Source: Azolla caroliniana (lineage: Eukaryota > Polypodiophyta). From it: a stretch of 64,000 nucleotides of DNA. The number at the start of each line of letters is the position of its first letter. Within the stretch, counting starts at the first letter, position 1. The position numbers and the translations under genes were made by a program. This document shows positions 21,263 through 32,230 of this stretch, piece after piece. The DNA is taken from positions 13,020,001-13,084,000 of the forward strand of contig JBHGNT010000009.1 of the NCBI GenBank assembly GCA_043228905.1, in the 5' to 3' direction. Below the pieces are notes generated by a model, which searched no databases, was not told where the DNA came from, and saw only the letters and a list, made by a program, of their open reading frames with translations.

Positions 21263-23996
21263 ATGCTGATCTTTATCTCTACCGCCTTACGTCGATGGCT
21301 CGTGGACAAACGCCTGGATGGGTACATCAGGGTCGTAGAGGCACCTCCACACCCGGATGCGTTGGACATCGCCAGAAAGCTCAATATCGACACGGTCACC
21401 AACTCTTCCATTCGGAAAAAGTTGGACCTGTCATCACTAGGTGAGAGGCATTTCGAAATCCCTCCTGTAGAGTCGTTACAGAGATATTTCGGCCCATATT
21501 CCTCCTCCGCCAAGGCCTATAGAACGAAGGAGATCGCGAATCCCTTTTTCCGTGAAGTCGCCAAATTCCTATTAGAGGTCGGATGCATACACGTAAACGC
21601 ATATGGGATGCCCAAGCAGAAGGCAGGTATCATTATTGATACCTTTGAAGGGTGTGAGGTCGATTGGGGAGTCATCACGGGGCCGATGTTAAGGGAAGGC
21701 CTGCATGCGTATCAAGGAGGCAAGAAGCTTAGGCCGATCATACAATAGTACCTGACGGTGCTATTCCCACCTCGAGGCCTGCCGGCACCACAGCCCATCA
21801 GACCCACGCCTCCGCCCTGATCTGCGAGGCGTAGGTTAGCAGAGTTAGCTGCCACAGAGTGGGAGGATGAACCCCAACCCGCCCAGCCAGATACACGGAC
21901 AACGCCGGAAGAGCAGGCGGCGCGCTCCGTGGAAGCGACATCAGAGCCAGACGCCGAACCACGACAGGATAGCCCCAGACCGAAACGATGGAGGTTGGAC
22001 AGGAAAGATGGGCGGGGATTAGTTAAAGACGTACCCACGATGGTAGAGACAATGACTGAAGGCGATGGCTCCGCATCTACGGAGCCCAACACCACCTTCG
22101 AAATAATCCTGGAGCCACGACCGATCATTACGGCCCAGTCACAACGAGGGAAAGCTGTATTGATGGCGGAAAGCGAGGTTTTGGCATATCCGGATATCCC
22201 AGACACGGCCCATGAGTTCAGCGCCCTCTTGCAGTTCGGAACCTCTTTCGAGCTCATGGAATTCTTGGCAACGCAACAGATAAAGGCCTCACAACGAATG
22301 GCCAAGGAGCACACGGAGCGCCAGATGATTGAGTACGCCTTAACACAAACGACGGAGAGCAAAGATGAGGACCGGTTAGCCAGAGTTGGCAGACAGAGGA
22401 ACGCCGGCGTACGCCGTGTGGGGATGGAGCTACCCCCATTAAACACGGCCCTAGTCGAAGTCCATAGGGAACTGGCAAAGGTCAGCACGGGCGCCAAGGA
22501 GATGGCCATTAAAAATAAGAATGTGTGGAAGAAGGTGAAACTGACCCAAGCCGAGTTGCAAAAAGCCAACGAACGCATCGTGGAGTTGGAAACTAACGCG
22601 ACTACGGCGCAATAGGAAACTCCACCACCTAACCACGCCATCACAGCCTTGAAGGAAGAGATTGAGGCTCAGATCGCCATTGCCTCAAAAGAAAAAAGGG
22701 TTGTACAACTAGCGGAATAAAAAATTGATCGCCTTCGCGCTGAACTTCACCAATTCTCAGACAGGGAAAAGGACATCCGGGCCAACGGCCGAAAGCAATA
22801 AAAACCCTTGAAGAGAAACTCGTTGCAGAGGCAGCACAACACACCCAGACAAAAGAAGAAAACGCCGAATTACGGGAAGAAGCGAAGAAATCAGAGGCGG
22901 CAATCGGGGGACTCCGGACCTTATTGGAGAAAAAGAAGGTATGGTTCGACGAGCAGCTGGTGGGCGAATAGGAAAGAAGGCATCAGCTTGAAATCCGCCT
23001 AAACAATGAAATGGGGAAATTAGAAGAACTCCATCCAAAGGAATCCCAGTTGTGGGCAAGCCTGAAGAGCACGTACGAAGAAGCGGTGGCAGTTAGTCAG
23101 CAAGAAATTGCAAACCTCAAGAAGTCGATGGAAGAAGCACGCAACCGTTGCCTGGCCATCACAGACAACGTGCGTATCCTTCTACAAACGAATCGGGAGA
23201 GGTTCACAACGCAATTGAAAATGTTTCTAGGCAAAGGATGGATGGCATGGGCAGCCCAAGCGGCGGAATTGCATGCGTATCGTGCGGACTGGGAGAACCG
23301 GTGAAAAGACGGCCGAGGTTTCCATAAACTCAATGAGGAGAGCATTGCGGCAGTACGCGAGGACCTAACGCAGGACTATCGCATGCTAGAGGATCAACAT
23401 TCCGAAGAACTCGTGCAGCTATTAGATGATTTTGATGAAAGCCAGGAGGAGCTGTTTCACCAGATCACACAAGCCGACAGCACGCGAACAAATGAGGAAG
23501 CCATCCCGACACCAATTCCGGACACTGCCAAAGAAGAGGAACCTCAGGCCAGGTCACCAAAAATTACAACTACGGTGAATAGCGCGGAATGACGAGCGGA
23601 GTCCCCCCCATTACCAGAAAGCGAAACCGCTGCCCAAGAGGAACCCCATCTACCGAACCATACGCTATCGACCGACCACACGGAGAACGTTGCGGACAAG
23701 CGGAACCGCAACCCCACTCCCCAGAGCGTACAATGAAGGCCGACACCACAAAGGAAGTGACGGATGAGATGGAGCCGCGACCGACCACAAGCCCGCTGAT
23801 GGCTCAGCCCAACCCCCTAGCCCAAGAAGAGCCCATAGAACCCGGACCGCCCACACAGGACGATCGTGACACTAGGAGAAGCCTTCCCGATCAAACAGGG
23901 GAACCATACCACGATGCACCTACGGGCCCTACGCTATCCCCGGACACGGACACCGTAGCAGAGCCAAACATCCGGGCCATTTTGGAAGAAGATTAA
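21263..23996 (+). pseudogene. Third ORF of T2, homologous to that of T1
   Basis: N-terminal part (21263-21748): ALRRWLVDKRLDGYIRVVEA, SLQRYFGPYSSSAKAYRT, FFREVAKFL and FEGCEVDW align with T1 in the same order and spacing. Next is a Pro/Glu/Arg-rich linker, then LNTALVEVHRELAKVS and AKEMAIKNKNVWKKVK (about 22438-22530), which match the T3 copy. Long coiled coils follow (22540-23590), then a Pro-rich tail ending RAILEED at 23996. Stops at 21748, 21820, 22614, 22718, 22970 and 23303 break it. Function unknown; homology between three element families argues for past selection. Confidence 0.75.
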
Positions 23997-24003
23997 TGGG
24001 ATG

Positions 24004-24043
24004 GGTCCGACGTGCCATGGCACTGTCCTACAGGCTTGCTAGG
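24004..24043 (+). other. Conserved block before the 3' LTR of T2
   Basis: GTCCGACGTGCCATGGCACTG followed by TCCTACAGGCTTGCTAGG, directly before TGTTGTCC. It aligns with the block at 165-203 read on the minus strand. Confidence 0.7.
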
Positions 24044-24431
24044 TGTTGTCCGCCGGAATAGTAACCGACGCACAAGAGCGCAGGAATAGGGAATAATATA
24101 AATTGTAACACATGTAACGGTTCACGTAGGAAGCGTGAACGGCTAAAAGACCCTGCATATATAAAGGGCAGAAAACCTCTGATAGAGGTAGCGTGTAATT
24201 TTGGAATGTAAAGAAGCGTATCATAATAGAATTCTATCTTCTCTAATATCTGTGTATAGCTACGGCTAATCTACTTTGTGTTTGTAAAACCTAAGAGTGT
24301 AGAAGTAAGCAACGGTGAGAGTGTAGCCACTGTTAAGGAGCTCGGTTGTAGCAGTCTCCCTTATACGCTGTTAGGTTACGGGGAACATTCCCCTACGGAT
24401 TACGCACAAACGCTACCATTCGTTGTCAAAC
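24044..24431 (+). repeat. 3' LTR of T2 (right end approximate)
   Basis: Starts TGTTGTCCGCCGG. A good TATA box CATATATAAAGGGC lies at about 24155. The right end is set at TTGTCAAACA only because it gives TG...CA ends; there is no second LTR to confirm it. Confidence 0.55.
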
Positions 24432-24499
24432 AGTCACTTGGAGGTCTAGGTCGAAGGACTGACCGTAGACCGTGTTCCCAATCAGTAACACTTAGGGCA

Positions 24500-25380
24500 A
24501 AAAGGTTCACACAAACATCCTTCGAGGTTAAAAATTGGGATGGGGTTATTTCCTTCGTGCACGACCTGACACTTATGAAGACGTAGACATGTGGATGACA
24601 CAAACTTGGGGCTCATCACAACCCGAGTCACGGAGAGGTTTCCACGTCACTCAATTGAAGAAGGATTATATCATTGAACTAAAGTCACGATATGAACAAG
24701 TTTATGTTATGAAACATATCCTAAACAATGAGGTAGGATCTGTCTTTGCACGTGCATTTTCATGTAAACTCCATGGTGGCATTGAAGTTGATTGGGAAGA
24801 TTTTGCTCATCATCGATCATCACATTATAGAGGGTCCTCAAGTACCAACACTACCATGAAGTCTGAGGGTACCTCTCATATTGAAACCCTAACTCGGACA
24901 TCTATGTTGACTCAACAAATTGCAAAAAAGAAAGCCACACTGACAGAAAAACATGAAGAGCGATTGTTGCGTTGTATGCTATTCCATGCAAACAAAAATG
25001 CAAGCACTGTTGGCCGATTTGGAAGAAGTTTCATTTGGTGAGATGGCAGCAGAGAAACAATTCACATCCAGGTCGATTACATACGAATGGATTGCATCAA
25101 CAATCCAAAATTCTGAAATTGATGTGTTGAAAGAGGAATTGAAGAAGGAGGTCACAAGTATGGGCACTCATCTGGAAGCACAGAAGAAAGTTCTAGAGAC
25201 ATGGCGGTCTTCTCGTAATGAAATTGATGAGTAGTTATCAACCTTAAAGTTGCATTCAGAGAATCTAACATGTTTGATGAAGGGTCTAAAAGAAAAAGGT
25301 TTAGATACTCTATGTCCAGACGTAGTTGAGCACCCCGCTTGCATGGAAAGTACAAATAGAAGCATTACTATATCACGATA
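24500..25380 (+). pseudogene. Unidentified coding remnant with coiled coil
   Basis: A reading frame from about 24535 to 25000 gives RRGFHVTQLKKDYIIELKS and KLHGGIEVDWEDFAHH. A shift at about 24990 then leads to EMAAEKQFTSRSITYEW and a Lys/Glu-rich coiled coil (VLKEELKKEVTSMGTHLEAQ) until a TAG at 25232. It is not recognised as a known family. IEVDW recalls the VDW motif of the Tat third ORF, but one short motif is weak evidence. It may be the 5' part of the plus-strand K1 gene or a captured fragment. Confidence 0.4.
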
Positions 25381-25559
25381 ATGGTTTATATTTCTCCTTT
25401 TTGACCTTCTATGGTATAAAATATCATTGGTACTAATATAGTGTATGTCGTGTCTCATTACTGAAGGTGTTTATTCTGTGGCCTTGGATTCAAGCTTGAG
25501 GCTATGGATGCTATCATTACACCATGATTACACACATATCATTTGTTATGTGCTAAGTA

Positions 25560-26620
25560 CCATTTCGAGAAAGAAAATATATGTTTGGATTGTAAAAGTA
25601 CAGTTGGCGTCGAATGGTACCTAGCTTGGGGTTTAAAAGCACACTCCTATGGTACTTGATTAAGCATTATGTAATTTTTATACTATGATTTTATAATTTT
25701 ACTTTTGGATCTGTTCTTACAGTTGGATCCAAGATGATCAGTCGATTTAGTGCAGATTATTTAGTACTAAATGTCTTAAATGTTTAGTTGTATAACTTGT
25801 ATTAGTATTAACACTGTTTATTGCATTATTGCTTTGCATGATTAAGTACTAACAATACTTATTTCATTGTATTACTTCGTGATCATTTGATTCAGTATTG
25901 ATTATTTAGTACGGAGAGTCTTAAATGTTTAGTTGTATAACTCGTATTAGTACTAACATTGGTTAATTGTATTGTACTTTTTGTGTCCACTTTACTTAGG
26001 CTTTCCATAACCGAACAAATAGGCATGTCGGTCTTGGTTGTTTAGTACTAACATTGCTCATTACCATCAGAAATATGCATGTCTAGGTGGTTCAGTACTA
26101 TTCCTTTAAGATCCTAAGATGTTGATTAAGTACTAACAGTACTTTTTGAGTCCACTTGACTTAGGCTTTGCATAACCGAACAAATAGGCATGAAGGTCTT
26201 TGCTTTTTAGTGATAACATTGTTCATTACCAGATGAAATATGTGTGTCTAGGTGGCTTAGTACTAATCCTTTAAGTTCCTAAGATGTTGATTAAGTACTA
26301 ACATTACTTAATACATTGTATTCCTTTATGATCAATTGATTCAATATTGATTATTTGGTACGAAGGGTCCTAAATGTTTAGTTTTATAACTTGTATTAGT
26401 ACTAACATTCCTTATTGCATTGTACTTTTTGTGCCCACTTGAATTAGGCTTTGCATGACCGAACAAATAGACATGAATGTGTTGGCTTTTTAGTACTAAC
26501 ATTGTTTGGATCCAGATGAAATATGCATGTCCAGGTGGATCAATACTATATTTGTTATTTTGGACTCATGTTATAATATGTACTCTTATAATATGTATGC
26601 TTATAATATCAATGTTGTAG
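25560..26620. repeat. Degenerate TTAGTACTAA repeats, left cluster of K1
   Basis: Recurring units contain AGTACTAACATT, CTTAAATGTTTAGTTGTATAA (three times: about 25770, 25920, 26370) and CCGAACAAATAGGCATG (about 26010, 26170, 26460). No coding signal. If the gene model is right, this is intron or upstream sequence of the plus-strand K1 gene. Confidence 0.75.
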
Positions 26621-26832
26621 TTTCTAGCAACACCACACCAGGGAAGGTAATTGACAAACCAAGCCCCACGTTACTACGTACAGAGTCTGCTGCAAATTCC
26701 AAAGTCCACGGTCGTTCCTTAGTGGTACTTGATGAAGTTTATGATGAAGATGAATGTATGAGAAAGGCCATTGGAACAATTGAAGATGTGATTCTTGAAA
26801 CAAAATCTCCTAGCTCGGCACGCCCTGACTCT

Positions 26833-27030
26833 GTGAGTGGTAATGCTAATTGTGTTTGCCTTTCTAAATTTTGAAATGTTGGTATACTACTAATTTATTA
26901 TGTTTCTATGAAAGAGCCTACAAAGAAGCGTGTGAGTGGTAATGCTAATTGTGTTTGCCTTTCTAAATTCTGAAATGTTGGTATACTACTAATTTATTAT
27001 GTTTCTATGAAAGAGCCTACAAAGAAGCGT
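26833..27030 (+). repeat. Two tandem 99-bp copies across an intron-exon boundary
   Basis: 26833-26931 and 26932-27030 are near-identical and start GTGAGTGGTAATGC. Each holds an intron with its GT donor, AAAGAG acceptor region and the coding start CCTACAAAGAAGCGT. The duplication adds one optional 15-base mini-exon without breaking frame. Confidence 0.9.
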
Positions 27031-27172
27031 AATGCTGCAAGGAAATTGTACAGAAAGGGGAAAAAATGCAAAGTTGATTGTTGTGGTGGGTAATACAAAT
27101 TCTCACAAACTTGTGGCTGTTGTCATCTTGATGAGTTAGACTAATACTGCATACTAATTTTTGTTTTTAGAT

Positions 27173-27452
27173 TGTTAATCCTAGGGCCAGACAACAGCCT
27201 AACACAGGGTGTCCACTTAAATAGTACAAGAGGGGGTAGATACATAGGGGTGTAAGCCCCCTCGAGCATTCATACTGGACACTCACTTACACCTCCTCGT
27301 ATCCATGCACATGCACACACGTGTGCATGTGTTCACATACGTATAGACTCATAATTACATTTATGCCCCCTACACATACACAACAACATCATCATAACAT
27401 TCGATCCTCACTCATCACACTTGACTCTCCGTACATCTCGTACGGGGTAACA
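27173..27452 (-). repeat. Chimeric 3' LTR of N1
   Basis: The first 48 bases on the plus strand (TGTTAATCCTAGGGCC to CCACTTAA) are T1-type. From AATAGTACAAGAGGGGG to GGGGTAACA it matches the N2 LTR. In transcriptional sense the U3 up to the TATTTAA box is N2-type and the last 48 bases are T1-type. Confidence 0.88.
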
Positions 27453-27495
27453 CAATATGGCACGCCCGTGGGAGAGTGCCTTGCACGTCGATCCC
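27453..27495 (-). other. Conserved block before the 3' LTR of N1
   Basis: Plus strand CAATATGGCACGCCCGTGGG followed by AGAGTGCCTTGCACGTCGA; nearly the same as in N2 (43051-43094) and T1. Confidence 0.85.
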
Positions 27496-29463
27496 ACATG
27501 CCTTGATGATGATATTTCTTCGATCGGGACTTCCATCGGTCCTTTCAACGATCGACTCCCTCGATCGGAGTGCTTGACTCGAACATCTTTGTCGGTCAGC
27601 AAATCTTTGACACGAACATTCTCGTTTTGTCGGCTTAGGAACTTCGTCATGGGTCCAAAATCATGTTGTGTATATGTATGTTCTTCCTTTGTTTTGAGTG
27701 TGTGTGAGTAGTCTTGGGGATTTTCAAAATTTTGGTGGTGCCCTCTTGTTTTTTTAAAATTTTGATATGTACCCTTATGTTGATGAAATTTTCTCGTTAC
27801 GTCGTCATAATTGTTTTTTTTTTTATTTAAAAATTTTGTTCGTGCCCCTATTCTCTTTCCCTCTCTTTTTATATATTATTATTATTACATATTTTCCTCC
27901 TATTCTCCTAGTGGGAAACAATGTTCTTCTTTCTTTTTTTCTTCTCGTCGTTTCTCTGTTTCTCTCTTCTATACTTCTTCTTCTCTCTATTTCTCCATCT
28001 TCTTTTCTCGTTTTTCTTTCTACTTCCACCATCACTATGTCTAATGTGCTCGCTGTTTTTGTTTGTCCGGTTCAGTCGTTGTCTTGGCCTTCGTTGACTA
28101 TGTAAACGCCTCCATCAGCGGCCTTCTCCCTTTGGCGGGATGTTATCTCTCTCCATTTAACGCTTTCGATTGTCCGGCCATTTCGGTTGCATTTCGGCCA
28201 CTTCTACGCATTTTAGCCGCCCTGACCGCAATCGGCTGCTTTCCGGTCGCCGCCCCTATTCTGCCGTCATCATCATTGTTCCGACCACTCTTTGATTGCT
28301 TATTTGATCCGGCCATTGTGTTCATTTGTTTGGCCTGTTTGGTTGTCTCTTCTAGTCTGTTCCGGCCATTCGTCCTCCCGACTCTTTGTGTCTGTTTGTG
28401 TCGATGTCATTGTTCTGGCCATCGAGCCGTCTTAGTCTGAACCGTTCAGGCTAACTTTGTTAGATGTGTCTCTGTATCCAACCGTCTCTGTCGTTTCTTC
28501 GTCGTCCGGCTCCGTAGCTTTTCGGTGTCAATGTTCCATCGTCTGGCCGTTGCCGTTGCTATGGCTGTGCATTTCGGCTATTGTCTCCGTCGCTCTTTGA
28601 CTCTGTCTGGCCGTCGTCCCGCTATTTGTCCATCTCCATCTTCGTTGTTGTCTGGCATCGTCCGCTCCGGCCGCCTCCGTTCCGGCGCTTTTCGGCATCG
28701 GTGTCGTCGTTCCTTTGGAACCGGACATTCTGTTCATTTGTCCGGCCCATTCCGGCCAGTCTGTGTCTGGCACCATTGCTTTAGGGACGGGGGCCGCCTT
28801 TGTTCAGACGCTTGTCCGACCGCGACTGCAACTGTTCCAAACGTGCTTTGTCATTGTTTCGGTCGTCACTCTTGTTGCCGCCGCTTTGGGCGTTGTCACC
28901 ATATTCCGGCCAGTGCCTCCGACGTTTGGTGCCTCCGACTGTGTCTTTCTAGTGCTGTTGGTTTCTCTGGTTGTCAATGTCTTGTCTGCATCTGCATCTC
29001 CTTCTCCGCCTTTTATGACCCTTCCGTGTTAACCAACTCTGGTTCTTGTTCTGATTCTAGTTCCGACTCTCTCCGCGTTGTTTCTTCTGGAACCATTGCC
29101 CGTGCATTCTCAACACATCCAACCGGTCTTCGCTCCACACACTGCAACTTTCTCCGCACTCTCCTGGTGGGCTTCTCTTTCCGGTCGTGCTGGCACCGGT
29201 TCCCTTTGCGTTGTTGTTTGTCCAGTCGTGCATCTTGCACCACGCTTTTGAGAACACGCACATTGTCGCTAACTGCTTTCGGAAACACGCACATGGACAC
29301 TAAGCGCAACCTCGCACAAACATTGTTGCCATTCATGCATTCCTCCATACACTTCCTCCAACATCTTCACCGTCATTTTCGCGTTTCACCATTTCTTACA
29401 CTTAGTTGCTATGGCTTGCACATCCGCGTATCATTCTTTGACTCCGTCTCCAAAGGGGGTTCG
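27496..29463 (-). other. Interior of N1, non-coding
   Basis: The part 27496-27650 matches 42890-43050 of N2. Then come an AT- and T-rich stretch (27720-27880), a pyrimidine-rich tract (27880-28030) and GC-rich sequence with repeated GGCCGG-type words. Open frames exist on both strands, the longest on the plus strand at 28525-29472 (315 codons), but their composition is that of the repeat and no domain is visible. Confidence 0.65.
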
Positions 29464-29479
29464 CCTTCGTAGTTGCCAA
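29464..29479 (-). promoter_or_regulatory. Primer binding site of N1
   Basis: Minus strand TTGGCAACTACGAAGG, close to the N2 site TTGGCGACCACTAAGG and presumed tRNA-Arg-like. Confidence 0.65.
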
Positions 29480-29486
29480 AAGGTGT

Positions 29487-29947
29487 GTTAATCCTAGGGC
29501 CGGACAATAGCCTAACACAGGGTGTCCACTTAAGACACTTCACCAAAGGGTGGTACGGCAGAATGACTTAGGGCACAACGCTTAATTAGACCTTAATTGG
29601 TTACTTAGCAATTCGTAATTAACATGCCTAAGATATAACAATGAATACAGAACGGTAATCAAAACTGGAAGATTAAGACAATAAGCTCTATTAATTATCC
29701 GCTTCTGATTACATTATAACCGGGCCTTTATATAGGTCTCCGGTGTGAAATACAAAATGGTGCCACCCGGCACCTTTACGGGATCGGTTCGGATCCGGAT
29801 CGGCATACCGATTCCGGTCCGTCCGTCCACATCTTCTCATATATTAATATCTATATTAAGATTACTAATTACAACTGTTCCCGAATAAACTATTCCTTTT
29901 CACACTTTGATTTGGACCTCCTTAAGCCTTCTTGCCAGCCGGTAACA
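29487..29947 (-). repeat. 5' LTR of N1 (461 bp, T1-type)
   Basis: Plus strand from TGTTAATCCTAGGGCC to CCGGTAACA. It holds the same CTTCACCAAAGGGTG and CCTTTATATAGG landmarks as the T1 LTR. Confidence 0.92.
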
Positions 29948-31126
29948 TAGACAAGGAAGAAAAGAGTAATGAAAATGGAATTATAGATTCAGAGCCACAA
30001 TATGAAGAAGAATTTATCTCACTTCCAGGTACATGTTGATAGCATATTACTTCGCGTGACAATATTACTTCACATGACAATAATGTACATGTGTATTAAT
30101 ACATAGGGCATGATGAAGAGCCCCAAGTTGAAACCGGGATCATCCCAAGCAATAATGACGATGTAACAGTAGGTAAACATTTGTCCCTTAACCTTAATCA
30201 TTTGGCTAGATGCCTTCCCTTTTTCAGAATGTGAATTGATATTGTTATTGGATCACTTTACTGTTATTTAGGAGTAGAAGAGCATGTAGATTCACAAATA
30301 CCATCAGATGATTCAGGTAGTTTATGGAGCAATCTTGATTATTCTAGCTCAGATGCTAACACACATGAGGAATGTGAGATCAGTCAAAAAGAGGAGCTGG
30401 AGTGTGAAAAGCCGGAGGTGACAAGCAACTTTGCAATGGAGTCTACAGAGAATGTGAAAATGACCCAAGGAGAGAATGAGGTGTGTGTCCAAAACACCAC
30501 AAGCAGCCTTAATCTAGGGCAAGGATGTAACATTAAGTAGACCCCTGCAGCTACCCAAGAAGGAGAGTGTGGTACTACAAATGAGGTGTCTGTCCAAAAT
30601 ACTGGAAGTAGGTTGCACTTGGAGCACTCTAATAATGTGGTAGTGGTGTCTACCCAAGGAGAGGAACATGTTTGTACTCCTAATAATGTGGTAGTGGAAA
30701 CTACCCAAGATGAGGAACATGTTAGTACTCCTAATAATGTGGTAGAGGAGCCAGAAAAGTTGAAGAATGACACGTCCAATGACCTCCAGCAGATTTCTGG
30801 TAAGACTATCGACCGCATCTTCTTGGAAGTGTGTGCATCTCAGGTAGTTGCAACAGAGCACATTGTTCCCTCCAGGTTGGCTTCACCCTCCGATGATGAG
30901 TTGCCACTAAGTAGTTTACTACCTCGTGGTTTTAAGATGAAGAAGGGTGTGAAATCTGAGAAGAATGAAACCAAAAATAGGCGCATTACAAGATCTAGAA
31001 AAAACTAAAACCAAAGTTTATTGTATATTGATCGTTTTAATTTATAGGAATGCTAAGTCATTGATTACCATCATCTTGACATAGTTTTAATTTACTTGTT
31101 ATGCACACATGTCATGGTGACACAAC

Positions 31127-31918
31127 TTTAGTACTAACGATAAGTTTATTGTATCTAGGTTGTTGTTTGTAATTGATAGGAATGTTAAGTTATTGTTTAC
31201 CCTCATCGTGACATTGTGTTGGTTTACTTGTTATGCAAACATGTGACAATGAGAAGATGAGTGATGTGTGATGAGTGCCACTACTTTGATACATATGTCT
31301 ACGGATGCAAACTCTTAACATAGCTTTAGTACTAACGATAAGTTTATTGTATCTAGGTTGTTGTCTGTAATTGATAGGAATGTTAAGTTATTGTTTACCC
31401 TCATCGTGACATTGTGTTGGTTTACTTGTTATGCAAACATGTGACAATGAGAAGATGAGTGATGTGTGATGAGTGCCACTACTTTGATACATATGTCTAC
31501 GGATGCAAACTCTTAACATAGCTTTAGTACTAACGATAAGTTTATTGTATCTAGGTTGTTGTCTGTAATTGATAGGAATGTTAAGTTATTGTTTACCCTC
31601 ATCGTGACATTGTGTTGGTTTACTTGTTATGCAAACATGTGACAATGAGAAGATGAGTGATGTGTGATGAGTGTCACTACTTTGATACATATGTCTACGG
31701 ATGCAAACTCTTAACATAGCTTTAGTACTAACGATAAGTTTATTGTATCTAGGTTGTTGTCTGTAATTGATAGGAATGTTAAGTTATTGTTTACCCTCAT
31801 CATGACATTGTTCTGGTTTACTTGTTATGCAAACATGTGACAATGAGAAGGTGAGTGATGCGTGATGAGTGACACTACTTTGATACATATTTCTACGTTA
31901 GCAAACTCTTAACACAGA
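31127..31918. repeat. 198-bp satellite, four tandem copies
   Basis: Units begin TTTAGTACTAACGATAAG at 31127, 31325, 31523 and 31721. Copies 2 and 3 are almost identical, and the fourth has more changes. A partial copy precedes (about 31030-31126). The array fills the gap between the convergent ends of the two K1 genes. Confidence 0.92.
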
Positions 31919-32230
31919 TTTAGTACTAACTTGACATGCATTCTACTAACTTTGATACATATGAACTCCTAAAGAGTTATAAGCACACATATGATACATA
32001 TGAACTACTAAAGAGTTATAGGCACACATATGAACTCTTAACTTTGATACTAACGTAGGCTCCAAGCACTAGACAATTCATGTAAAAGAAACATACATAT
32101 CTAAACCAAAGAGGAATATTGTCAGAAAACCCAAGATAAATATGAAAACCGGTTTTGATATATTTCCTTTCACGTGTAAGTCAGAGTTTGAGTACATGCA
32201 AAAGTTACATTAGACACAACACTTGCCATT
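31919..32230. other. Spacer after the satellite
   Basis: Has short repeats of GATACATATGAACT and one more TTTAGTACTAAC. It ends at the 3' end of the transposase gene. No gene seen. Confidence 0.6.

Larger units (their letters stand above)
16021..24431 (+). mobile_element. T2: Tat-like Ty3/gypsy element lacking its 5' end
   Basis: Same order as T1: gag, protease, RT, RNase H, integrase, third ORF, conserved block, 3' LTR. Protein similarity to T1 is clear throughout while DNA similarity is low, so it is a separate family. The 5' LTR, PBS and gag N-terminus are missing. All reading frames are broken. Confidence 0.82.
27173..29947 (-). mobile_element. N1: non-autonomous LTR element with two unlike LTRs
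   Basis: 5' LTR 29487-29947 is T1-type. 3' LTR 27173-27452 is a chimera of T1-type and N2-type sequence. Flanks TAGAT (27168-27172) and TAGAC (29948-29952) look like a target duplication with one change. The 2.0-kb interior has the PBS, the conserved 3' block and long CCGGCC-rich sequence, but no gag or pol. The interior is related to that of N2. It needs proteins from another element to move. Confidence 0.8.
26628..31008 (+). pseudogene. Plus-strand K1 gene: acidic protein, five visible exons, split by N1
   Basis: Proposed exons: 26628-26832, 27016-27085, 29951-30028, 30107-30172 and 30272-31008. Each begins after AG and ends before GT, and codon phases agree across every junction (0, 1, 1, 1). 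The protein is rich in Asp, Glu, Ser and Thr, with a basic patch TKKRNAARKLYRKGKK in exon 2. Exon 5 has repeats of the type NNVVV.TTQ.EEHV.TP and ends in a basic KNRRITRSRKN. One in-frame TAG lies at 30538; the frame stays open for 156 codons after it. N1 sits in the intron before exon 3. Function unknown; the basic patches may be nuclear signals. It converges on the K1 transposase. Upstream exons are uncertain. Confidence 0.6.

Noticed and set aside
28525-29472. A 315-codon plus-strand open frame inside N1
   Set aside because: It runs antisense to the element, is very rich in Cys, Arg and Ser from CCGGCC-type repeats, and has no domain. The equivalent place in N2 is open on the opposite relative strand only by composition.
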